In this document: positions 20,861-33,089 of the stretch, one piece after another
Layout of the letters: every line of letters starts with the position of its first letter
How positions within the stretch are numbered: position 1 is the stretch's first letter
NCBI GenBank assembly: GCA_027924645.1
Contig: BSBN01000829.1
Span: 1,922,001-1,986,000 of the forward strand
DNA length: 64,000 nt
Source of the DNA: Cunninghamia lanceolata
Taxonomy: Eukaryota; Streptophyta; Pinopsida; Cupressales; Cupressaceae
Direction of reading: 5' to 3'
Made by a program: the position numbers and the translations under genes
The notes under the pieces: generated by a model
Database searches by the model: none
The model's input: the letters and a program-made list of their open reading frames with translations, nothing else
What the model was told of the DNA's origin: nothing

Positions 20861-22700
20861 ATCCCTGTATGAGGCCATCACAAATGCAACCCCAAGTTCT
20901 ACTGAAGGCAATACAAAAGCATCTGATGGGTAAAAAATCTTATGGCTCTGTGCATGTCACCTCTACTCAAAACACAAGGAAGGTGAGTCTGTTGACTAAA
21001 CTCTGCATACATTTCTTTTCATCTATGAGGCTTGATAATGGCATTTAGAAGTCACGGCCAGACTTGTATTTTTAAGCACTCTTTCCTTATTTTATGCCGC
21101 GGGTTTCCATGGCATTTTTTTTAGCATTCTGTTGTATTTCATAACTCGAAAACCTTTGTATATTTGAGTATAGAAACTACTCTTCAAACCCCAAGTGGTT
21201 TTAACCGTACCTCTGAATATTTCCTTTCTTTCATATTTTTGAACTTTGGATCTTCATATGTATTGGCAGTTTTAGATTGAAACCCCAAATGAGTTTGAGC
21301 CATTGTGAGAACAGAGTCTCCCTCTTCTATAGGCTGCAGCTAAGCTTTTATCTAAGCATTCAGTGCTTATATGAACTTGAAATATTTCATACCTCCTCTA
21401 TATCTATTTTTTAAGTTAAAAAAAAACCCCAAATGGGTTTAATCTTTTATGAGGAAAAATTCACTCTACATTTCTAGCTGCAACTTCAAAGGCACAAAAT
21501 GATCTTTCATTAATCCTTTTTTTGTATGCTGATGATAGTGAAAGTATACTGCTCCATTTTTGAGTTTGCAAAATAAAAACTCCTTATCTTCTCTGTATGA
21601 TTGATTCTCATAATGCAATATGTTGTGGGCTTTGATTCTTTGTGTTAAAAAGATACCTTCCTGGCTACAACCTGAGAATGTGATACTTTTCTGTATCATA
21701 TGGATTTGAACTCATAACCTCCTCTATCTCTACATTTGATATGGTTGTAATCTTGTATATGCTCAATTTGATTGAATATGCATTTAATTTCACTCTGTAA
21801 CTGTGCTTTCATAGATGTCTCGGCTGTTCCATATTTGCATCTATGATGTTCATGATAAACAAAGATAAACATACATTTACCTTCTATATCTAACTCTTGA
21901 AAAATATGAGATGAGATGGCAAAACTGTTCACTTGATTCTTTTCTTGTCACTCTTGAGACATGAGCAACAAAAATTCTCTTCTTTATAATGGCAAAGGCA
22001 TTTGATGTGAGTTGTGCTCCATCTGTACACATGTTGTATTTGTTCCTGTCATTATGGCACACTTATTTGCTGTAACATGGCATCTTTGTGTATAGTTTAT
22101 ATCTTCATGGCATTGGTTTGACTATACTTCACTTGATTATGAAGGTTGCATGGCTGTTCATTTGCAATGATTTGATTCTCCATGATATTTTACTGTTCCA
22201 ATCTATGCAAAAAGATAAGTGTTTGTTATTTTATGAGAAAGCTACTCTCTATGTAGTACCTAGGCCTGCATAAGCTTGAACCTCTCACTTTTCTTGTATC
22301 TATGCTCTTTTTAAAATGCACATGGATTTTGGCATTACCTGTACCTTCTTTCTTGACAATGATGCTTACAATCAATCTATGGCTGTCACACTCTGAGTTC
22401 ACACTATGAGGTTGCTCTTATGTAATACATCATTCATGATTCAGGAGTATGCTATACCTTGAGGGTGATTCTCCTTCATCTGTACCTTGCACTATATGAA
22501 TCTCATGTGTTCTTGATTGGTTGTCTCACATTAATTGGATGAAAGCATTGTGGCTGATTTAATCCTTTATGGCCATTCTAATGACAATCTCTATAACTCA
22601 TCTACTTGTACCAAAAGTGGTAACAAGCTGTTCCATTGCTGTCCCCATGTATTTAATCAATAATTTGATACTTCAAAACAGCAAAGAGAAAATGCCTATC
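20861..22700. other. Non-coding stretch beyond the truncated Ty3 element
   Basis: I recognise no gene. The phrase CCCCAAATG(G)GTTT or a close variant recurs (near 21200, 21285 and 21428), suggesting an old repeat. Small open frames on either strand lack motifs. Confidence 0.5.
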
Positions 22701-22709
22701 TCAGTTCCA

Positions 22710-22830
22710 TACCTCATCAGGTAGCCTTGTAAAGAGCTCAATGCTCATGGGTGGCTCTCACTTCAAATTACTTTGAACTGACAGCCACAGATGGGTATTG
22801 AGCTTGGAGCTCATGCACTGTCTTGAGGTA
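22710..22830. other. Long imperfect foldback resembling a plant pre-miRNA
   Basis: The inner arms 22735-22767 and 22772-22804 (33 nt each) flank a 4-nt loop TTAC. By hand count there are 27 Watson-Crick pairs, 2 G-U pairs and 4 mismatches. The arms extend through a loosely paired stretch to a 7-bp stem base (TACCTCA at 22710-22716, TGAGGTA at 22824-22830). Size and few bulges fit a pre-miRNA or a small MITE. I do not recognise a known mature miRNA. Transcription is not shown. Confidence 0.4.
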
Positions 22831-24400
22831 GCATTCCTTATGTTAACTGTATTCTATCTGAAAAATGAGAACATGAACTCCTATTCTATTCCCCTTGAGA
22901 CTTAGGGGCAACATACTGGGCTCAACCCTCATGGGAGTCCACTCTACACCGCATGTTGAAATGGTCTTCAAATATAGAAACATGATTTCACCTATACTTG
23001 CACATGAAACAAACATGTTAGATTAAAACAATGAAACTTAATGATGTTTCATTTTTAGTTCCTCTTGTCCATGGATGATTTGTTACTCTAATTCAATACA
23101 TCATAGGCAGTGCATTATATTATTTGCTGATGAAGTACATAGTGTAAACCATATCTGGAGCTCTAATGATTTCTTTCATCAAAATGTAGGTCCACTCAAA
23201 ATCAGGAGGAAGGATGGAGCAGCAACAACGAAGACCAACACCAAACACAACATGCAATGATGGATATGTTTTTCACTATATGCTTATATCTCTTTCCATC
23301 TTCAATTGTATAGTGCACTTCCTAGGTTGTGTTGGCTCAGCTATACCCACGGCTTGTGTGGGTCATTTGATCTTCCTATTTTCATTCAATGCAATGTTTA
23401 TTTCTTTTGTATATCTCATCTGTAAAATGAATAATCATTGTAGTGAAATGAGACATCTTATCTCTCATGCAAACTTTTGCAATGCAAATGAATGATAATT
23501 TGAAAATTCTTTCTCTTCTATTGAACAACTAAAAACTGAAGTCTTCATGTACCTTAAACTATGCAAAATAATCATAGTAGAAAAATGTTAAAACTTTCAA
23601 CCTAAAAATAAACTTGCTGCACCAGCTCTACCAATTTGAGCTGTAGGTGAAAAATGGTAACACTACTATCCCACCATCCACTCTATGACCATTTCTCCCA
23701 ACACCTAATATTCCTATCATCCATAAAACCCCTGAATATCCTAATCATGACCTAACAATACACACATCATCTAAACATAAAGCTTCCACCATGTCCATTA
23801 GATTCAAAAGTAAAATTTTGGATGCCTCTACCCATAAAGCAAAAAATCATAGAGATCCTATGCCTTAGGGAACAAATATGAAAAGTCAAAGAAAATTGCA
23901 TCTAAAAGGCTACCCAAGCCCATACTTCCAAAATACAAGGCCAAAACTAAAATGGTTTGAGTTCCTAAGCATAAAGAAAGAGAATCAAATGAAGCATCCA
24001 CATCTCAAAAATCCCAACCGTCCTCTTCCACCCAAAAATGCCATTCCATTCAAAAGTCTCAAATTCCTTCATCCCACAAGCAAAACAAAAATCATAAAAA
24101 TGCTAAGTCTATGTGGGTCCCTAAATCACTAAATCAATGATCTCCTAAGCAAACATCACCATTGCTTGCTACAACTCCACCAAATCACAAGCTTCAATGT
24201 TTATCACGGTGTGTGCAACCGTTGGTCATGATTCCTTTCTATACCTCCATCACCCCTCATTCAACTATTATCCTACATATCTTCCTCATCATGTTTCTAT
24301 GGTCCGTACTTTTGGATAAACCTTTCATCCATCCTTTTGCATAAATCCTCCATACGATTTCCATTTCATAATATACTATCCTACTACATTATCAAATCAA
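22831..24400. other. Non-coding stretch, no gene recognised
   Basis: There are short open frames only. A sequence at about 22921-22945 resembles the 5' arm of the preceding foldback (GCTCAA..CTCATGGG). A basic, gap-ridden plus-strand reading at 23870-24130 is too degraded to name. Confidence 0.45.
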
Positions 24401-24430
24401 CAGAGGATTACGATACACTTTCAATACAAG

Positions 24431-25007
24431 TATTTATAGGAGTAATATGCTAGTATTTATAGGAGTAATATGCTAGCATTTAAAATCAAAATTATTTCAG
24501 TAGCATTCTAGTAGCACCTATGTACCTTCAAACTCTCATATTACAAACTACTCTTCAAGCCTTCAATTTATAGACTTCTAACAAAATAAAAACTATATGT
24601 AATTTATAAAACCATGTTCAAAACCTCCCATGAGTTGTGATGCCCAAGATAGGTAAGAGTCCTATCAAAAATTACACTCTTATTGATGCTCTTACACATC
24701 TTATAGCTGGTTATTGATTACAAAGTAACTCCCTCTATTCTTGGCTCTTATATGTCATAAATTCTATCATAGGATCCCACAAAAGTAGGTCATCCTATTT
24801 TTCTAAAGATAATCTTAAAATAAAATATTAATATTCCAATGTAGTAAGGCACTAAAATTTGGCATAACTACCACATGTAACTCCAACTCTCCAATTTGTG
24901 TTGGAGCTAAATATTAAATAAAGATAATAATATGTAACTAACTATGGGAAAATATTAAATGATAAATAAATAATAATGGGAATGTTTCAAGGTTGAGACA
25001 CCTGATT
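24431..25007 (-). repeat. Part of a copia LTR split by the tandem chromovirus, with duplicated TATA box
   Basis: The tandem chromovirus has TGATT on each side, so 25007 joins to 48736 in the pre-insertion sequence. Joined, the minus strand gives a polypurine-like AAGTGGGAGAA followed by an LTR start TATTGGGAAATCA and this segment. A 23-bp unit is tandemly duplicated at 24431-24453 and 24454-24476, and each contains TATAAATA on the minus strand. The LTR's far end is not resolved. Confidence 0.5.
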
Positions 25008-25811
25008 TGTGAGGCCGATTATTTTTACCTCCCTTATTTTGGATCAATATGCATTTTAGTTGATGACATTATCAGATTTATAGTGACTATGGTTTTGTTA
25101 TGTAGACTTGGTTTTTATCTCTTGATTATGATAGGACATTGATTAGACATATGTGATTTGGTTGATCAGATTTGATGCTATTTTTGTGAGTCGACATAAG
25201 AGTTATATATTTGATGACGTTTTGTGATGAGATTCTAGTTGTTTATGTGATGTGGACTAATTGACATGTGATGGGATAATGCAGTTTCATTTGGATTTAT
25301 GTATTGATGTTTATTGTTGCATTCGAATGTGTGAATTTAATTCCAGTTGCTTCAGCTATGACTTTTCATGACAGGATTGACACTTGATCGAGATGTGCAG
25401 GTTTTACATTCCCTAGCCACATGAAATTGGAGGTACAATTCACACTATGTTATCCCCAGTAAATCTAATCCATTCCCAAGAGGGATAAGGAGCACGTTTG
25501 AATTTGAATGTTGATTTAAGTGCTTGATTTAATTTTATTATTTTGGCCTTAGTACCCTTTTTGTTTAATTTGATTAATAATAAGTGTTGTATAAATTTTA
25601 CTTGATTTATACCACTTGGTTTTTATTTTATTTTGTTGAGGCCATTTAAATGTGGATTTTTAACCCCCTTTGTGAACCCTAGAGTCCCAAAAGCTACCCT
25701 CGGTGGTTACCCATGAGTCTAGGGTCAACTTGGACTATCTAACCCTAGATTTGACTCACGTTTGGTCACTCTAAACCATGGTTTAGTAAAAGTGACGAAA
25801 ATTTGAAATAA

Positions 25812-26190
25812 GGGAAGTGGGAGATGAGTCATGCCTTGGGAAAGACTCATCTCCCTTCCCAATATTTGGGAACCCTTTTCCAAGGAAGACTTGGGAGGTC
25901 TCCAAGACTCCCAAGTGTGTGGGAGATTCCCCCAAGACTCTCACACATGTGTGAGAGCATCTTGGAGGAAGATGGCTCCTTGAGAGAATAGGAGGATGCC
26001 ATATGGCATCCCTTATCCTCTTGAAGTTGTGAGTGGGATTGCCACCTCACCACTTGTCCTCTCACACATGTGTGAGAGCACAAGTGGATAAGGTGAGGAT
26101 TGAGAGGACAACAATTGTCATCCTCACACTTCCTCTCCCTTGCAAGTGGCATGAGAAGAGGAAGGAGAAGGTGACAAGTGTCACCTTCTC
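25812..26190. other. Cluster of seven inverted repeats in LTR 1
   Basis: Successive foldbacks: 25812-25860 (arms ending GATGAGTC / GACTCATC); 25890-25915 (CTTGGGAG / CTCCCAAG); 25927-25970 (22-bp arms around the perfect 20-bp palindrome at 25938-25957); 25994-26011 (GGATGCCAT / ATGGCATCC); 26045-26098 (CCTCACC..ACTTGT / ACAAGT..GGTGAGG around a second CTCACACATGTGTGAG palindrome); about 26112-26133; and 26165-26190 (GAGAAGGTGACA / TGTCACCTTCTC). All recur in LTRs 2 and 3. A role in RNA structure, such as packaging or translation, is inference. Confidence 0.8.
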
Positions 26191-27691
26191 ATTCGTCAAG
26201 GCCAAATTTATGACCTATATTATCTCCTCTTGTTGAGGAGTGTGGGGTTCTTGCAATTTTAGTTTTCTTGCTATTTTGGAGGAGTTTGGGAGAGTTAAAG
26301 GTTTTTTCTTGAAGGATTGGAAGGCTTGGGAAGGCTTGGAGCTCTTCACCAACTTGCTTCCATTTTAAGGGCTTTGAAGGTAGGCCTCTTAACTTGTTTT
26401 CTCACCCTAGCTTATTTAATGTGTTGTGTTATAGTTTTTGGTTGTTTTATTGTTGCATTGTTTTGTTTTGTTGGGATGGGAGTTATGGTGAGAGCACCTT
26501 CAATGGAGGTAATGCTCAACTTGTATGGGTAGGGAAAAGGAACCTCCTTGAGGTCTCTCCCACATTTTGTAGTTATGCCTTGAGGGCTTTTATTTTGTTG
26601 AGAAATTTATTAAATGGCAAGAGTGCCAGGGAGGTTAATTTTGTGATATTGTGGAGAGTGGTGTTTTGGAGATTTTATTTGGCTTGAGGCCATGAGCATG
26701 ACATTTTATCATTTGGGAACCCTTTGAAGTTGAGGGGTCCATTCCCTACCCTCAACAACTCATGTTCGTGAGTTGAGTTTTGTGTTAGACCTATGGGTTG
26801 TTTGTGTTGTTGAGTTTGATAATTGTTTTGTGGATTGTTACACCTGTGTGGATTTCCTACCTCCCTAGCTCGGGGGCGACCCTTTTGCAGGTCTACAGTA
26901 GGGAGGAGAGCTTTTTGTAGTGGTTGGAATGTTGTTCCTTTGTTGTGTTTTATTGCAGGTGTCTATATGAAAAAAAATGGAGATTGAGAGAAGTGCATTG
27001 TGGAGTTCTCTTAGTCTTTTATGTTGGCTGTGATAGCCAGGGCCATAGTGGTCTATTTGTATTGTATTTTAGTAAAAGTTTGTTATGAAACTTGCCATAG
27101 AGTTGGCTATGATTTTAAATGTAATGTAAACTTCTGTTTTATTTTACTTAAAGCTGTCTATTCCCTTATTTGTGAAGTTGGCAATGTATTGAGAAATGGA
27201 TGCGAAAATAGGTATAAACAAATTTCTGTCATTTTCCTTCAAAATAAAATATGCATGAGTTGTTTTAATTTTTTTTTCACATTCTTTTCAAAGAGATATT
27301 TAGGTGTGTAAAGGCTGTTGAGTAAAGTTCATTTTATTCCATGAAAGAAAGAGAAATTGTGCTTTCATAACTGCCATCAAACTTTAGTATGGAATGCAAC
27401 TTAGTTGGAGAATAAATTTTATTGCAAAAAAAAAGAAGAGAAAGTTAGATTAGTTCTGTGGTTGCATTAGAAGTTGCATTTGAAGTTCATAAGATTAGTT
27501 GCAACTTAGAGCTTGAATGAAATACATTCCTTATTTAGTATAATCCTTTAAAAAAAAATAGAGATGTAAAAATATTCATATGGAGGGGTAGTTTCTATTT
27601 TACCTGGCCTCAAAGGAATACTATCGATATTCTGTTTTTAGAGACGACTGATGTTTAATGATTTGTTGTATGTGCATTAAAATATATACCA

Positions 27692-27692
<1 letters not shown>

Positions 27693-27741
<49 letters not shown>

Positions 27742-27742
27742 G
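27693..27742. repeat. Microsatellite (CA)18 then (TA)n in LTR 1
   Basis: Thirty-six bases of CA repeats are followed by a short TA run. The same site holds (AAAT)17 in LTR 2 and (CA)13 plus a long TA run in LTR 3. Confidence 0.9.
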
Positions 27743-28005
27743 TGCACATATATATTTATAAATAAAAACTTACAGTAATAGAAAGTTTTGTCACTATGTA
27801 TGTTAACACAGGGTAGTATGTATATATGCTTATATATATATAAACATATTCATATCTGCGAATTTTACATGATACACAATGTATATACTATAAAGGTGAA
27901 ATAGAAATAACACAAAGATCTAGATTAATGGGCGGACTGCTTTATATAACAGATGAGAGTTCCTTTTAAAAAAAAAAATAAGAAAAGAAATAAACCAAAT
28001 ATGGG

Positions 28006-28340
28006 GTGGGACTATGGTCAACGCCCACAGCCCACCCCTGTTCTTTAACAAATGGTGTGGGGAGGAGGCTGCGCCTCCACCCACACACCCCAACCACCTT
28101 CACTTCTACCCATCACGGTCCCCCTCTCCCTTCCTCTCCACGCCGTAAACTCACCCTGAACACCGAACTCCGTAGCTTCCACTACTCCCTCCTCCGCGGG
28201 CTGCTCTCACCACATCCGTGGTTAGCCACTGTAGGCTCCACCCCACGTGACCTCCACTTCACCTCCGTGTAACTTCCAGTGCCGCTCATTGATGGTTATG
28301 CCCTGCCATTGTAACACTCTGCCCTTCTCTCAAAACCCTA
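28006..28340 (+). other. GC-rich block with a small open frame in LTR 1
   Basis: A C-rich, CpG-containing block in an otherwise AT-rich LTR. It holds an 88-codon open frame (28006-28272), Pro/His/Arg/Ser-rich with no recognised family. The equivalents in LTRs 2 and 3 differ in length and frame, so coding function is doubtful. It may be a promoter or leader segment. Confidence 0.4.
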
Positions 28341-29551
28341 CCTGCAACACATAATGCAAATAAAAAAAATGAAAACAATGAAAGAAGAAGTGTAGTTAGG
28401 GCAAGACCAAGAGAGAAGAGAAAATAAGAAAGGAGAAATTAGGGTAGATGAGAAAAAAGAAAACAATATATTAAACAATTAGGGTTATCATTTTGAAATT
28501 AGGGCATCTTGTTGTTAGTTAACAATTATAAAATTATGATTAGTGTTAGGATATAGATTGGAAGCAATATGGGTTTATACTTTACTGAGAGGGTTTAAAT
28601 GGTGAGGTTTTATTTCATTCTTATTTAAAATCCTCATTTCCTTTATTGTTTTAATTTTTAACCCTTGGTAAATTTTAAATGGGTTGATTTTGGGCAGTTT
28701 GATTTTTGTCTTGTGTTTTGAGTTTAATTTTTGGTTAAGGGTAAATTTTTTTCCTTCCCTTGTTTATGGAATTATTATAAGAGGGTAATGAATTTCCTTT
28801 GACAGAATTTTATCCCTTTAATTTTCATCTGTTTTATTATTATTTTATGGAGAGAGTTATTTAAACTCTCCCCCTCCCTCAATTAAATTTTGAGTTAGTT
28901 ATTAAATATAATTGCCAAATTGTATTTAATAACGAACTTAATTTTTCTTCTTAGACCTTTTGATGTCGTGTCATTTAACTTTATTTTATTAATTTATTTT
29001 AAATCATTTCTGAATTCATTCTTTAGATTGATTTAATTTTATTAATAATTTTTACTTAATTTTCTCCTAAGGGTGATTTATTTTGAATTTTAATTCGTGT
29101 TTATTAAAAATGCGTTATGCTGCCAAAATTTTGCTAGATTCCTAGGGTTAAATTTTATGCGATGTTTTATTCACTTCACTTCATCATTCCACTTGAATCA
29201 CGTGCCATCTTACCACAACAATCAATCACTCTTCGACTTGATTTCAGATTAGGGTTCGTTACTGGTGATTCATTTTCACCTACGTAACTTAGGGTGTAGA
29301 TTTGAAACGATCTAAACCTAGACACGACACCCTACATGTCGCATACCCCCTAGACGCCCTTCACATTATCGATTATGTTGACATGATTATGCCTTAGGCA
29401 AACTACCACTGAGCACGTAAACATGTGCGAGGGGGTTCCTAGGGAAGGGTAGAAAAGTTTTTCGCAGTTTGTGTCATGACCACATGCCAAATGTGGACAT
29501 GACACGTGTGTTTATGTGTCGTGACCGCTTGGGAAATGCAGGCATGACATT

Positions 29552-29564
29552 TGGTATCAGAGCC
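29552..29564 (+). other. Primer binding site, internal region 1
   Basis: TGGTATCAGAGCC lies two bases after LTR 1 and is complementary to the initiator-Met tRNA 3' end. Confidence 0.9.
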
Positions 29565-29644
29565 AAGTTTAAACACTGGGCTTATTTGGGCACATTATTA
29601 TTTCCGCAACTTAGACTAATTTGTGGTTACCTCATTTTTGTAGG

Positions 29645-31080
29645 ATGCCTCCCCGACGAGTTTGGCGAGTGCAATCCCGCCACACTCCATCCCCTAAAAT
29701 TCATAGTGATTCTTCAGCTGAGGTTCAGGCACAACCAGTCCCATAGATATTGCAGGCACCACTGGCCATACCAGATATTGGGCCACAGATTTTGTAGGCA
29801 TTATAGGTAGTTCTAGATATGCTTCCACCAGCTGTAGTTGAGCCATGCATAGAGCCATGTGTCAAGCCCCATGAGGATCCACGAGAGGAGCCACGCATGG
29901 AGCCACGAGCTGAGTCCCGTGTTGAGCCACGTGTGGAGCCCCGCGTAGAGCCGCGAGGGGCACCACGTGTGGAGCCTTATGTCGAGTTGCTAGAGATAGA
30001 GGAGGTTGGTTCAGCTGACAGGGCCCGTAGTAGGAGTCCTTCACGTCATGCTAGGTATGACAAGGCAGTTTGAGTAGAGCACTTTGGTCACAGGCCTTAT
30101 GACTACTATACAGATGAGCCTATCAGGAGGCCTAGAGACAGAGGAGACCCCATCAGGGATATATTGAGGTTGAACCCTCCTACATTCATCAGGACCACAG
30201 AGGGAGCCGAGGCAGAGGCCTGGCTTATCAGTTTAGACAGATGCTTCACGTTGCGTCCTTACGAGGGCAACACGAAGGCCCCTGTGGCAGTACACTTGTT
30301 GCGAGATGCAATAGCTACCTGGTGGTGCACTGAGGAGTGCAAGCATCACCTTTCTTTAGACACGCTCACATGGGAGACCTTCATTAAGCGCTTCAATGCA
30401 CGCTACTTATCAGACCATTACAGGCAGCATCGTATAGACGAGTTCCATGACGTACAGCAGAGGGGTCTTATAGTGGCTCAGTATGAGGGTAGGTTTACAG
30501 AGTTATCCAAATATGCAGAGTATCTCTATGATGAGAAAATCCTGGTGCATAAGTTTATCAGAGGACTGAGCCACATTATAGCAGGGCCTGTTCAGATGGC
30601 AGACCCCCAGACTTTGAGTGATGCTACCGAGAAGGCATACATCGCTGAGGAGATTCAGGGATGAGGGCAGGGTTCACGCCCTCAGTTTCAGGATCGAGGA
30701 CAACTGCAGCATCAGTAGAGTTTCCGTAGACCATCACAACCACCTCATAGGGGAGGATTCAGTTCCGCACCCTTACCTCCTAGGCCCCCACAGTAGGAGC
30801 AGTCGTAGCAGCAGAGAGCGTGAACACAACAGAAATCACATGGGGGACATAATAGAGGTTGGCAGCAGTAGGGCCCACACAAAGATCAGAGGCAGCAGGG
30901 ACCACCTGTGGGACCCGTGAGGTCACAGCAGTATTATAGAGGCTCGCAGGGGTCTACTGGTAGATCAGGGCAGTAGCAATCGAGTAGGACTTAGATTGGA
31001 CAGGTACAGGCTAGGGGCCCTTGTTACATTTGTGGTGGAGCAGGACACCTAGCTAGAGAGTATCCACAGGGTTTTACAGC
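29645..31080 (+). pseudogene. Chromovirus gag, copy 1
   Basis: Gag forms the virus-like particle. The start MPPRRV follows the primer site by about 80 bp. One frame carries an EPR-repeat segment, the capsid-type domain (30164-30664; FIRTTEGAEAEAWLISLDRC, WETFIKRFNARYLSDHYR, FTELSKYAEYL), a Gln-rich linker and a zinc knuckle at 31022-31063 (CYIC..GH....Y). The last Cys of the knuckle is Tyr here but Cys in copy 2. Many in-frame stops are TAG at expected Gln positions. The pol frame begins after a frame change near 31080. Confidence 0.88.
29840..29986 (+). repeat. 12-bp minisatellite encoding (V/M/I)EPR repeats in gag
   Basis: About twelve imperfect units of the form GAGCC(A/C)CG(T/C)GTG encode a run such as VEPRVEPRVEPR near the gag N-terminus. 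It is also present in copy 2 with substitutions and a stop. It is probably a flexible charged spacer. Confidence 0.8.
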
Positions 31081-31089
31081 AGGGGACAG

Positions 31090-31600
31090 CCTCGTGCAAG
31101 AGGATTCGAGCAGATTGTGGGTGATGTGGGTAGATCCCACCGTATGTTTGCAGTGGTTGATAACCCCCAGGCAGATTTTTAGGCATAAGTGATTAAGACG
31201 TTAGGTATGATTGGGGGTAACCCCATTTCTATTCTCTTTGATTTTGGTGCTACAGATTCATTCATATCTCCATCGTTAGTGAAGCATTGTAGGCTGGTGG
31301 CCTCTAGGTAGGGTGATAGGTGGGTGGTTGAGTTGGCCTCAGGTGCCAAATTGATAGTAGATGCCTTAGTCCATGACTGCAAGATTTCTTTGGGACCCTT
31401 TACCACAGTATGCGACCTTAGAGTCATGACATTAGGATCATATGATGTGGTGTTGGGCATGGATTGGCTTGCGGCTCATCGAGCCAAGCTAGATTGTAGC
31501 CGAAAGGCGATCAGTTATTTAGATGATCATGGCACACTAGTGGAGATTGTGGGCATGCAAAAGCACACCGCAGTACGTATGATATCCGCTTAGCAGCTTA
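31090..31600 (+). pseudogene. Chromovirus protease, copy 1
   Basis: The frame reads MIGGNPISILFDFGATDSF, then GSYDVVLGMDWLAAHRAKLDC. The catalytic DSG is changed to DFG by one base; copy 2 keeps DSG. Stops include a TAG after LVASR and a TAG after ISA, both shared with copy 2. It is non-functional. Confidence 0.88.
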
Positions 31601-31608
31601 AGTGCTGC

Positions 31609-33085
31609 ATGCGGAAGGGATGTCATATTTTTGCCATCACAGTGAGTAATAGATCGGATGACGAGCCAGAGGCATCTTTGGATGATCATCCCATCCTTAG
31701 AGAGTTTGCCGATGTGTTTCCAGCAGAGTTATCAGGGATGCCACCCCGACGTGAGGTAGACTTTTACATAGACTTAGCGCTGGGTGCCGAGCCAGTGTCT
31801 TGTGCACCCTACAGGATGACCATGCATGAGCTCACTGAGCTCAAGTTACAGTTGGAGGACTTGTTGGAGAAGGGGCACATTCGACCGAGCACTCCTGTCA
31901 TCTTCGATTGTGCATGGACTACAGGTAGTTGAATAAGGTGATGGTGAAGAACCATTATCCTCTGCCCAGGATTGATGATCTTTTCAATCAGATGCAGGGA
32001 GCCAGTGTGTTCTCTAAGATAGACCTGAAGTCTGGGTACCACCAGCTACATATCACAGAGGCGGATATCCATAAGACTGCCTTTCGGACTCATTATGGCC
32101 ACTATGAGTTCACAGTGGTTCCCTTTGGCTTGACGAATGCCCCTGCAGTGTTCATGAGTCTCATGAATGGGGTGTTCCGTACCTATTTAGATCGGTTCAT
32201 GATTATTTTCCACGATGACATTTTGATCTATTCACGGACCGAGGAGGAGCATGAGGAGCAGCTTCGTCAGGTTCTACAGTGTTTACGAGAGCAGAATCTT
32301 TATGGGAACTTGGCGAAGTGTGCATTTTTTAGGACAGAGGTTCAGTATCTAGGGCATATCCTATCAAGCAATGGAATCTTAGTAGATCCATCAAAGATCA
32401 GAGCTATCAGGGATTGGCCAGCACCCAATAGTGTGACAGAGGTCAGGAGTTTTATGGGGTTAGCTGGTTATTACCGTCACTTTGTTGAGGGTTTTTCTCA
32501 GATTGCGCACCCCATCACTTCCCTTCAGCGGAAAGGGAAGAGCTTTCTATGGACTAAGCAGTGTGAGAGGGCCTTTGGGGTCCTCAAGGAGTGTCTTACC
32601 AATGCTCCTATTTAAGCGGTTCCTGATCCTACAGCAGATTTTATGGTTTGCATGGATCCATCACTTGAGGGATTGGGAGCTGTACTTATGTAGGGTGGTA
32701 GAGCGATCGCATATGAGTCGTGAAAGCTCAAGACCCATGAGATGAACTACCCCATGCATGACTTGGAGTTAGTGGCAGTAGTTCATGCTCTAGTTTGTTG
32801 GAGACATTTCTTGTTGGGTAGTCGCTTTGAACTCCATTCTGATCATCACAGCCTTCAGTACATCTTTACACAGCCGAATTTGAATGCCTGTCAGCGACGT
32901 TGGATGGAGTTCCTTTGCGAGTATGACTTTGATGTCCACTACATCAAAGGGAAGGAGAACATGGTTGCTGATGCATTGAGTCAAAGGTGCCATGAGATCT
33001 TGACCTTGACTCTGAGTGTGGACTTGAGAGGTCGCATTATTCAGCATCTGCTAGAGGATGAGTGGTTTATTGAGGTGCATTAGGA
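31609..33085 (+). pseudogene. Chromovirus RT and RNase H, copy 1
   Basis: It has the standard RT order: [69 protein letters not shown] (both Asp kept), [11 protein letters not shown], then the connection and RNase H (YPMHDLELVAVVHAL, LHSDHHSLQYIF, KGKENMVADALS). Compared with copy 2, 15 and 22 bases are missing around 31890-31910, removing the start of the APVIF-VKKDGS block and shifting the frame. TAG and TGA codons are scattered further on. Confidence 0.92.
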
Positions 33086-33089
33086 GATC

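Larger units (their letters stand above)
25008..29549 (+). repeat. LTR 1 of the tandem chromovirus
   Basis: It runs from TGTGAGGC to GGCATGACA (4,542 bp). It contains a hairpin cluster (25812-26190), a (CA)n(TA)n microsatellite (27693-27742) and a GC-rich block (28006-28340). It matches LTRs 2 and 3 along its length. Confidence 0.92.

Noticed and set aside
20851..21048. Possible host exon ending at a GTGAGT donor-like site (about 20983)
   Set aside because: There is no recognised protein and no matching acceptor or further exons, and it lies at the broken end of the Ty3 element.
22811..22832. Resemblance of the foldback's 3' flank to miR408 (ATGCACTG)
   Set aside because: Only the first eight bases agree; the rest does not match.
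23870..24130. Possible plus-strand copia gag/protease spacer (KSMWVPK-like phrase)
   Set aside because: The phrase is short, surrounded by stops and without zinc knuckle or protease nearby, so it may be chance.
28006..28272. Open frame of 88 codons in LTR 1 as a protein gene
   Set aside because: The equivalents in LTRs 2 and 3 change length and frame through an inversion and a duplication, and composition reflects GC-rich DNA. No family is recognised.
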